A DNA stretch of 64,000 nucleotides, taken from assembly GCA_022510745.1 (NCBI GenBank), contig JAFLSY010000009.1, forward strand, positions 1 to 64,000, read 5' to 3'. How positions within the stretch are numbered: position 1 is the stretch's first letter; every line of letters begins with the position of its first letter. This DNA is from Lachnospiraceae bacterium. Its GTDB lineage: Bacteria > Bacillota > Clostridia > Lachnospirales > Lachnospiraceae. The notes below the pieces were generated by a model. The model searched no databases. It saw nothing but the letters and a program-made list of their open reading frames with translations, and was not told the origin of the DNA. Positions 17,085-23,420 of this stretch are shown in pieces. The translations under genes were made by a program, and so were the position numbers.

Positions 17085-17306
17085 TTAATTGTTGTCAGCG
17101 TCCTTGCGGCCACTGTAATCATCAAGTCCCTGATGAAGAGTGGGAACACTGCATGCTAAAGGTGTTCTGGAGCAATCCGTACATCCCATTGTCTGAACGT
17201 TCTTCGATTCTTCCTCATTGGTATCGACATTGACATGACCAACGCCCTGCCCCATACCGGAGTCAAGCATTTTTACCAAATCGTCGATCATAGTTTTTTC
17301 GTCCAT
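17085..17306 (-). CDS. Small protein resembling the N-half of the glycyl-radical domain, with a cysteine tail
   Basis: 73 residues. Residues 7-27 (IDDLVKMLDSGMGQGVGHVNV) align with residues 8-30 of the neighbouring glycyl-radical protein, with about half the positions identical. The radical loop RVSGYAV is absent. Instead residues 41-53 carry GCTDCSRTPLACS, with three cysteines, and an acidic tail follows. It is translated from GGAGGAACACT and sits between the PFL core and the glycyl-radical gene. I know of no characterised family; a linker, assembly or protective subunit is a guess. Confidence 0.75.
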   Translation of the reverse strand: MDEKTMIDDLVKMLDSGMGQGVGHVNVDTNEEESKNVQTMGCTDCSRTPLACSVPTLHQGLDDYSGRKDADNN

Positions 17307-17326
17307 AGTGTTCCTCCTTTTTACAT

Positions 17327-17347
17327 CCGGGCGGCGGAGCCGCCCGG
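17327..17347 (-). promoter_or_regulatory. GC-rich hairpin in the PFL operon
   Basis: A perfect 9-bp stem, CCGGGCGGC with GCCGCCCGG, has a 3-base loop and lies 14 bases after the PFL core stop. No T run follows on the transcribed strand, so it looks like an mRNA 3'-end stabiliser or processing site that could make the core and small-subunit transcripts unequal, rather than a full terminator. Confidence 0.65.
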
Positions 17348-17360
17348 AGAAAATGCTTTA

Positions 17361-19400
17361 TTACTTGTTCAGATCCAGTTCGATGTCACCGGAGAACACC
17401 TGATCCTCTTTACCCAGAGCGCCGGGAATGATGGTGAAGGTATTGGAGATACCGTCCTGTGCATCATTGAAAGGCAGCTTGGATACGGAAGCTAAGGATG
17501 CTACCGCACCGTGGGTATCGCGGCCGTGCATCGGGTTAGCACCGGGTGCGAAAGGCTGGCCCTTCTTACGTCCATCGGGGGTATTACCGGTTGCCTTACC
17601 ATAGGTAACGTTAGAGGTAATGGTCAAGATGGAAGTAGTAGGTACGCCGTTTCTGTAGGTATGATGTCTTCTTACAGCGGTCATGAACTTATGAACGATT
17701 TCCTGTGCGATCAGGTCTACGCGGTCGTCGTCATTACCGTACTTAGGGAAGTCACCGGTGGTCTTGAAGTCCACGATAACGCCGTCTTCGTCACGGATGG
17801 GCTCAACCTTTGCATACTTGATAGCGGACAGGGAGTCAGCTACGATGGAAAGACCTGCAACACCGGTTGCAAAGTAGCGCTTAACATCTCTGTCATGCAG
17901 AGCCATCTCTGCTCTCTCGTAGCAGTATTTATCATGCATATAGTGGATAATGTTCAGAGTGTTTACATAAACATCTGCCTGCCATTCCATCATGTCGAGG
18001 AATTTATCCATTACATCATCAAATTCGAGAACGTCGCCGGTAACAGGACGGTACTTGGGACCAACCTGCTTCTTGGTAACTTCGTCCACACCGCCGTTCA
18101 ATGCGTACAGTAAGCACTTAGCCAGGTTAGCACGAGCACCGAAGAACTGCATTTCCTTACCGATAACCATGGAGGATACGCAGCATGCGATACCGTAATC
18201 ATCACCGTGGGTTACTCTCATCAAATCGTCGTTCTCATACTGGATGGAAGAGGTCTGGATGGACATCTTTGCACAGTATTTCTTCCAGTTCTCAGGAAGT
18301 CTGGTAGACCACAGAACCGTCAGGTTGGGTTCGGGAGAAGGTCCAAGGTTGGTGAGGGTATGCAGGTAACGGAAGCTCATCTTGGTTACCATAGGACGTC
18401 CGTCCACACCAACACCGCCTAAGGACTCGGTTACCCATACGGGATCGCCTGCGAAAATCTGGTTGTACTCGGGAGTACGTGCAAACTTGATGCAGCGCAG
18501 CTTCATGATGAAGTGGTCAACGAACTCCTGAATCTGCTGCTCGGTAAAGGTACCGTTAGCTAAGTCTCTTTCAGCGTAGCAGTCAAGGAAGGTGGAGGTA
18601 CGTCCTAAGGACATAGCCGCACCGTTCTGCTCTTTCACTGCACACAGATAACCGAAGTATACAGCCTGAATAGCTTCTTTTACGTTGGTTGCGGGATTGG
18701 AGATATCGCAGCCGTAGGAAGCAGCCATTTCTTTCATCAGTTTCAGAGCAACGATCTGCTCGGAAATTTCTTCACGAAGACGGATTACATCATCGGTCAT
18801 AACACGGCCGGTGGAATCCTTCTGGGCCTGCTTATCTTCGATCAGTCTGTCGATACCGTACAGAGCCACACGTCTGTAGTCGCCGATGATACGTCCGCGG
18901 CCATATGCATCGGGAAGACCTGTGATGATATGGGAGGAACGGCATGCTCTCATCTCTGCATTATATGCATCGAAGCAGCCGGCATTGTGTGTTTTTCTGT
19001 GAGTGGAGAAGAACTCGCTGATTTCGGGATCTACTTCGTAGCCGTTATCGGAACAAGCTTTCTCTGCCATTCTGATACCGCCGTAAGGCTGTAAGGAACG
19101 CTTGAAAGGTGCGTCGGTCTGGAAGCCTACGATGGTTTCCTTGCTCTTGTCAAGGTAGCCGGGGCCATGGGAAGTGATGGTGGAAACCACCTTGGTATCC
19201 ATATCCAGAACACCGCCGGCTTCTCTCTCCTTCTTCTGAAGGTCGAGAACCATTGCCCATAAGTCCTTGGTGTTCTGTGTAGGCTCTGCCAAGAAACTTT
19301 CATCGCCGTCATAGGGATGGTAGTTTCTCTGGATGAAGTCGCGTACGTTGACTTCAGTATCCCATTTGCCACGTACAAAATCTGTTTCGATTGGTTTCAT
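17361..19400 (-). CDS. Pyruvate formate-lyase core lacking the glycyl-radical domain
   Basis: 679 residues from the ATG at 19400, which follows AGAGGAGGC; the frame is open upstream but not PFL-like. The PFL barrel is complete: [11 protein letters not shown], the catalytic pair Cys406-Cys407 in [43 protein letters not shown] and [18 protein letters not shown]. It ends at GDIELDLNK, where ordinary enzymes of about 740-760 residues continue into the glycyl-radical domain. That domain is encoded two genes later as a separate protein. The assembled enzyme should convert pyruvate and CoA to acetyl-CoA and formate. All expected core motifs are intact, so this looks like a natural split and not decay. 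Confidence 0.93.
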   Translation of the reverse strand: MKPIETDFVRGKWDTEVNVRDFIQRNYHPYDGDESFLAEPTQNTKDLWAMVLDLQKKEREAGGVLDMDTKVVSTITSHGPGYLDKSKETIVGFQTDAPFKRSLQPYGGIRMAEKACSDNGYEVDPEISEFFSTHRKTHNAGCFDAYNAEMRACRSSHIITGLPDAYGRGRIIGDYRRVALYGIDRLIEDKQAQKDSTGRVMTDDVIRLREEISEQIVALKLMKEMAASYGCDISNPATNVKEAIQAVYFGYLCAVKEQNGAAMSLGRTSTFLDCYAERDLANGTFTEQQIQEFVDHFIMKLRCIKFARTPEYNQIFAGDPVWVTESLGGVGVDGRPMVTKMSFRYLHTLTNLGPSPEPNLTVLWSTRLPENWKKYCAKMSIQTSSIQYENDDLMRVTHGDDYGIACCVSSMVIGKEMQFFGARANLAKCLLYALNGGVDEVTKKQVGPKYRPVTGDVLEFDDVMDKFLDMMEWQADVYVNTLNIIHYMHDKYCYERAEMALHDRDVKRYFATGVAGLSIVADSLSAIKYAKVEPIRDEDGVIVDFKTTGDFPKYGNDDDRVDLIAQEIVHKFMTAVRRHHTYRNGVPTTSILTITSNVTYGKATGNTPDGRKKGQPFAPGANPMHGRDTHGAVASLASVSKLPFNDAQDGISNTFTIIPGALGKEDQVFSGDIELDLNK

Positions 19401-19469
19401 GTGAAATGCCTCCTCTGAAAATTTTATTAAATTTTTTATAAGTAAAACTATAGTAAATCCTTTGTCCTT

Positions 19470-19498
19470 ATTATATGAAAAACGTGTATACACGTCAA
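19470..19498 (-). promoter_or_regulatory. Promoter of the PFL operon
   Basis: On the complement, TTGACG (19498-19493) and a perfect TATAAT (19475-19470) are separated by 17 bases, about 70 bases before the PFL core start. Confidence 0.8.
19482..19495. promoter_or_regulatory. Perfect palindrome overlapping the PFL promoter (candidate operator)
   Basis: ACGTGTATACACGT is a perfect 14-base palindrome lying in the spacer and touching the -35 of the PFL promoter. This position fits a repressor site. It does not match the Rex consensus (TTGTGAA...TTCACAA) as I know it. A part-match, CACGTATA, lies beside the divergent promoter. Confidence 0.55.
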
Positions 19499-19586
19499 GC
19501 GCAGACATGTATTTTTTTCTGTACAAATGCCCGATTTTACTGCTGTTTTTGAAAAAATACAATTAAAAAGGAAATTGAGGAATTAC

Positions 19587-19615
19587 TTGCCAAGCGGGAG
19601 GGAAAGTATTATACT
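19587..19615 (+). promoter_or_regulatory. Promoter of the DUF1858 gene
   Basis: TTGCCA (19587-19592) and TATACT (19610-19615) are separated by 17 bases. This promoter diverges from the PFL promoter. Confidence 0.75.
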
Positions 19616-19642
19616 AATCACGTATAAAAAGGAGGTGTCACT

Positions 19643-19834
19643 ATGAGTAATATTACCAAAGACATGACTATCGGCGAGATTTTAAGACAGGCTCCTGAAG
19701 CGGCGCCCGTTTTACTTGAGGCAGGCATGCACTGCCTGGGCTGTCCTTCCGCTCAGGCCGAGACCTTAGAGGAAGCCGCTATGGTGCACGGCATGGATAT
19801 TGACGAGCTCATGAGCAAAATTGCGGCTGTATAG
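19643..19834 (+). CDS. DUF1858 redox-disulfide domain protein
   Basis: 63 residues: [38 protein letters not shown] (given in parts by the family as the DUF1858 fold). The CLGC pair fits the small redox-active or metal-binding proteins often found near hybrid-cluster or anaerobic enzymes. AAAAAGGAGGTG precedes the ATG. It is divergent from the PFL operon and shares its control region, which hints at a link to anaerobic redox state. Confidence 0.88.
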   Translation: MSNITKDMTIGEILRQAPEAAPVLLEAGMHCLGCPSAQAETLEEAAMVHGMDIDELMSKIAAV

Positions 19835-19845
19835 ATTTACTGTGT

Positions 19846-19874
19846 AAAAAACGGGGCGCCGACGGCGTCCCGTT
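19846..19874. terminator. Terminator between DUF1858 gene and mecA
   Basis: ACGGGGCGCC pairs with GGCGTCCCGT. The T run is strong on the complement, so it mainly serves mecA; the forward side has only TTGTGTG. Confidence 0.8.
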
Positions 19875-19892
19875 TGTGTGTCCGCAATATTT

Positions 19893-20657
19893 CTAAATCC
19901 CCGCAAGGGACTGCAGGGCATGCTCTGCAATGACGGGGGAGAAATGCTCCTCCAGATAGGAACGACTGGCAGGAAGACTCTTCCTGACGCTGCCGTACTC
20001 GGACAGGATATTGCAGATGCGGTTGAACTCTCTGGGGCTATGCCCGTTTCCGGAAATGACCAGCAGATAGAGTCCTTCAGATTCATCCTTGTATAAGGAG
20101 TTTTCACCATTGTAATTACCGGCTAACATACCGGAAAGCTTAAGCAGGCTGCGGAGGGAGTCAAAGACGAATATCCTTGTGAGATTGGAAATGTCGCTGC
20201 TCTCTGTCTCCGTTTTTTGAGAAGTGGATTGCTTTCCGGGGAGAGAAGGAACAGGTTCTCCGGTGCTTGCTTTGCGATTTTCGTGCAGTTTTTTGAATAA
20301 GTCCAGGACGTCGTCGGCGCCCTCGGCAATTTCGCTTACGATTTCCTCCAGATCCTCATCGTCGTGGACGGAGGGAGCGAACTTGGAAAAACGTGTATCC
20401 AGTTCCTCGGGATCCTCTACTTTGGTAATGATCAGTACGATACATTCTGAATTGAGAGGAATCGCCTCTATCATCAGCGGAATGTCCTCCGCCTCGAAGC
20501 CGCATTCATAAGAAGCCTGCTGCATCATGTCGCGGAAGAGGTTCTTGGCTTTTTCCGTTCCATAGGCCAGTTCACTAATCTTCAGTTCGCGGTCGGCCAA
20601 ATCCTCGCGGGTAAGGGTACAGCGAATCTGGTTTTCATTCACTTTTTCAATTTTCAT
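19893..20657 (-). CDS. mecA: Adaptor protein MecA
   Basis: 254 residues. The N-domain begins MKIEKVNENQIRCTLTREDL and includes LFRDMMQQASYECGFE and IPLMIEAIPL, typical of MecA. A charged variable linker (about 95-155) precedes the C-domain with IFVFDSLRSLLKLS, YLLVISGNG and LSEYG, the ClpC-binding part. MecA delivers substrates such as ComK to ClpCP. AAGGATGTG precedes the ATG. Confidence 0.92.
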   Translation of the reverse strand: MKIEKVNENQIRCTLTREDLADRELKISELAYGTEKAKNLFRDMMQQASYECGFEAEDIPLMIEAIPLNSECIVLIITKVEDPEELDTRFSKFAPSVHDDEDLEEIVSEIAEGADDVLDLFKKLHENRKASTGEPVPSLPGKQSTSQKTETESSDISNLTRIFVFDSLRSLLKLSGMLAGNYNGENSLYKDESEGLYLLVISGNGHSPREFNRICNILSEYGSVRKSLPASRSYLEEHFSPVIAEHALQSLAGI

Positions 20658-20733
20658 GCTATCACATCCTTACTATTAAGATACTGCATTTCCGTTTACT
20701 GGTGACTGAAACTCTTGTGAATCTGCAAAATTT

Positions 20734-20762
20734 ATATTATACTTTTCTTTTCTTTAAGTCAA
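20734..20762 (-). promoter_or_regulatory. Possible promoter of mecA
   Basis: On the complement, TTGACT (20762-20757) and TAATAT (20739-20734) are 17 bases apart; an overlapping TATAAT sits 15 bases away. Confidence 0.45.
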
Positions 20763-20819
20763 GAGTAGCGGTGCAGTTTCAAGATTTTTAATAAAATTTT
20801 AAAAATTGAATAATTTTTC

Positions 20820-20848
20820 TTGCAAAATTGGTAATTTTTTCTTATAAT
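20820..20848 (+). promoter_or_regulatory. Promoter of a candidate non-coding RNA
   Basis: TTGCAA (20820-20825), 17 bases, then a perfect TATAAT (20843-20848). The predicted start, near 20855, is the first base of a long-range closing stem. Confidence 0.7.
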
Positions 20849-20854
20849 GAAACC

Positions 20855-21170
20855 CTAAGATGTTTCCGGCAATCCCGTATGGAAAGGAGGGAGAGCCATA
20901 ATCTCAATTCTTTCTAGGTTTCTGGAGTATCTTTTATCTATGCTTAATGTCTGAGCGGATTTCCACGTATTTAGAAAGTAATCTTTTGGCATTTTAATTT
21001 AGAAATGTAAAATTATTCTTGTCCGCATTTTGTTACACAGTAATAGTATGCGGATGTCTTACAGGCTTATGTGTCTGTGTCTAATTTAATTATTTCCAAA
21101 TTTTTTGCTCGTTTTAATTCAATTTACAGGTAATTTTTTCAAATAATACGGCCGGGCATCTTAGATTTTT
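20855..21170 (+). ncRNA. Candidate structured non-coding RNA, about 315 nt
   Basis: The 5' end CTAAGATG-TTT-CCGGC (20855-20870) pairs with GCCGG-G-CATCTTAG (21151-21164), followed by ATTTTTC, a terminator-like end. Inside, CTTTCTA (20910-20916) can pair with TAGAAAG (20972-20978), and TCCGCAT with ATGCGGA (21022-21053) around an inner TTAC/GTAA. There is no open frame of any size. It lacks the signature sequences of RNase P RNA, tmRNA, SRP RNA or 6S RNA as I know them. It could instead be a long leader of the gene at 21258, but the closing stem plus T run argues for a discrete RNA. Confidence 0.6.
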
Positions 21171-21257
21171 CAATTTCAAAAGCGGAGCATGTTTTAGTAT
21201 ATCACGGACAAGACCTTTTTATGGCAGAATGTGCTTCAAAAGTAAGGAGGGAGGAAG

Positions 21258-21467
21258 GTGCACGAAAAAAATGAGCAGCTGTTAAAAGAAAAGCTGGAGC
21301 AGGTACAGAGCACGGGAGTCAGTCTTTTTTTAGAGGGCGAGCCGGCTACGCCTGCGGTCATTGCAGGAAAATGCGTCTGCGAAAACATGATCTATATGGC
21401 GGATTATGTACTGGATGACAACGGCATTTTGAAAGAGCTGCGCTATGACCGGATCACGGACTTATAG
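21258..21467 (+). CDS. Small conserved-looking protein of unknown function
   Basis: 69 residues from GTG 21258, preceded by AAGGAGGGAGG. The first 20 residues are charged and helical; the rest (VSLFLEGEPATPAVIAGKCVCEN, MADYVLDDNGILKELRYD) looks like a compact beta-rich domain. One CVC pair is present. I do not recognise a family. A hairpin at 21507-21555 follows. Confidence 0.65.
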   Translation: MHEKNEQLLKEKLEQVQSTGVSLFLEGEPATPAVIAGKCVCENMIYMADYVLDDNGILKELRYDRITDL

Positions 21468-21506
21468 GCTGTCAGTGCCTCCATGCAAGATGAAACGGTT
21501 GAATAA

Positions 21507-21555
21507 GGGGCGGAGACTTATGTTAGGGAATGCCTCTCTGCCGCGGTTCCGCCCC
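21507..21555 (+). terminator. GC-rich hairpin, possible terminator
   Basis: GGGGCGGA (21507-21514) pairs with TCCGCCCC (21548-21555), a perfect 8-bp stem with a large loop. No T run follows, so termination is uncertain. Confidence 0.45.
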
Positions 21556-21626
21556 GAATTCTAAATGATTTTTGGGAAGTATACAGGGAATTTGTCAAAA
21601 TTGGTAATGACGAAGCTTGGATAGTT

Positions 21627-21635
21627 TGCTATAAT
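21627..21635 (+). promoter_or_regulatory. Extended -10 promoter of the GH18 gene
   Basis: TGC followed directly by a perfect TATAAT, with ATGACG 17 bases upstream as the -35 element. Confidence 0.6.
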
Positions 21636-21668
21636 GAATTAGTACAATTGATAAAATGGAGGCTGTCT

Positions 21669-23387
21669 ATGAAAAAAGTTATTCCCGTATTGATTGCCAT
21701 TGTTTTGATTATTATAGTCGCAGGTGTAGCCTACGGCTCTCAGATTATAGAAAGATATACTTATTCCAGGGAAGAAGCGGATCGGTATGAATATTTCCAC
21801 ATTGTAAAGGAGGATGAAGTTCCCATCGTTTTACAGGATGCAATGCTGGAGGTAAAAGCAGTGTGGCAGGACGGACTCTGCTATTTTGATCTGAATACGG
21901 TGCACACCTATTTTAACGATCGTTTTTATGTAGATGAAACAGAGCAGCTTCTGCTTTATACCACGCCCACCGAGATTATCCGCACCGGGATAGGGACGGA
22001 CGAGTATCAGGTGGACGGCGTCAACAATGAGGCGGGATATCCCTTAAGTTTTGTAAGGGAGCAGGGAGACTCCGCAACATATTATATAGCAGTGGATTTT
22101 GTACAGCAATATACCAATTTTTCTTATGAAGTTTTTGAAAATCCCCGCCGCATGCAGGTCTATACCCAGTGGCCTGAACAGCAGATTGCTGACATTAAAG
22201 GCGACACCAATGTCAGGTTGCTTGGCGGCGTGAAAAGTCCTATCCTGCGCAGTATTGCAGAGGGCGAACAGGTGGTGATCCTGGATAAGATGGAAACTTG
22301 GTGCAAAGTAAAGACCGACGATGCCTTTATCGGTTATGTGGAGAATAAATATTTGATAAATGAGAGAGAGGAGACGCCGCAGCCGCAGGCCGGATACGTG
22401 CCACCCGAATATACCTCCCTGACAAAAGAAGAAAAGATATGTCTGGGCTGGCATGCCATTTATGCAGAGTCCGGTAATTCTACTTTAAATGATGTGACCG
22501 CAGCCGGCAGCAGTCTGACGGTGATCGCGCCGACTTGGTTCAGCATCAACAGCAACAGCGGTACCCTGCGGAGCTTTGCACGGCAGTCCTATGTGAACAA
22601 TGCCCATGAGAAGGGATTGGAAGTATGGGGCGTGGTAGACGATTTTAATTATAAAAACGAAACGGGAGAAGATATTGACATGGTTGTCATATTATCGGCA
22701 ACCACCACCAGGACCAATCTGATCGATCAGATCATGCAGGCGGCAGAAGACTGCGGTATGGATGGTATTAATATAGACTTTGAAAATATCAGTGAAGCGT
22801 CCGGTGAAGCTTTTATTCAGTTTTTACGGGAACTTTCCATACGCTGCAGAAAACAGGGACTGGTGCTTTCCGTGGATAACTATGTTCCTTACCATTTTAA
22901 TTCTTACTATGATCTTGAGGAACAGGGCGTTTTGGTGGATTACGTGATCATCATGGGCTATGACGAGCACTGGGCGGGCAGCCAGGAAGCCGGTTCCGTT
23001 GCTTCTTTAAGTTATGTGAAATACGGCATCGAAAAAGCAGGAGAGACGGTTCCAAACAATAAAATTGTGAATGCCCTGCCTTTCTATACCAGACTTTGGA
23101 GAACGGAGGGGACGACGGTAACCAGCGAGGCTTATCCTATGACCAGTATAGAAAGGGTACTTTCCGACTATAGTATGGAAAGCCACTGGGATGAGGATAC
23201 CTCACAGAACTATGCGGAAGCTGTCAAAGGGGATGTTCTCTATCAGATGTGGATTGAGGATTCCCAGTCCATCGGAGCTAAGCTGACCCTGATGCAGGGC
23301 TATGATCTCGGCGGCGTGGCCGCTTGGAGACTGGGCTATGAGCCTGCTGTAGTTTGGGATTTGATCGGTGCATATCTGGCACGGTAG
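21669..23387 (+). CDS. GH18 glycosidase-like protein with SH3 domain, membrane-anchored
   Basis: 572 residues from ATG 21669, preceded by ATGGAGG. An N-terminal helix (about 4-25) anchors the protein outside. Residues 50-170 resemble a copper-amine-oxidase-N/stalk domain, and 175-235 an SH3b domain (DTNVRLLGGVKSPILRSI, WCKVKTDDAFIGYV). The C-terminal GH18 barrel carries DGINIDFENIS with acid Glu372, and IIMGYDEHW and GGVAAWRLGYE on later strands. Related proteins (YaaH/SleL type) hydrolyse peptidoglycan or spore cortex sugars; the exact substrate is not set by the sequence. Confidence 0.9.
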   Translation: MKKVIPVLIAIVLIIIVAGVAYGSQIIERYTYSREEADRYEYFHIVKEDEVPIVLQDAMLEVKAVWQDGLCYFDLNTVHTYFNDRFYVDETEQLLLYTTPTEIIRTGIGTDEYQVDGVNNEAGYPLSFVREQGDSATYYIAVDFVQQYTNFSYEVFENPRRMQVYTQWPEQQIADIKGDTNVRLLGGVKSPILRSIAEGEQVVILDKMETWCKVKTDDAFIGYVENKYLINEREETPQPQAGYVPPEYTSLTKEEKICLGWHAIYAESGNSTLNDVTAAGSSLTVIAPTWFSINSNSGTLRSFARQSYVNNAHEKGLEVWGVVDDFNYKNETGEDIDMVVILSATTTRTNLIDQIMQAAEDCGMDGINIDFENISEASGEAFIQFLRELSIRCRKQGLVLSVDNYVPYHFNSYYDLEEQGVLVDYVIIMGYDEHWAGSQEAGSVASLSYVKYGIEKAGETVPNNKIVNALPFYTRLWRTEGTTVTSEAYPMTSIERVLSDYSMESHWDEDTSQNYAEAVKGDVLYQMWIEDSQSIGAKLTLMQGYDLGGVAAWRLGYEPAVVWDLIGAYLAR

Positions 23388-23420
23388 AAACCATATAATC
23401 AATTCCGAAGGAGAATAAGG

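Noticed and set aside
17511..18113. 200-codon open frame opposite the PFL core
   Set aside because: It lies fully antisense to a well-recognised enzyme, has low-complexity translation and no family motif; it is a by-product of the PFL codon pattern.
20855..21170. RNase P RNA, tmRNA, SRP RNA or 6S RNA
   Set aside because: None of their hallmark sequences, such as the tmRNA 3' T-arm or the SRP Alu/GGAAG loops, is visible; kept as an unassigned RNA candidate.
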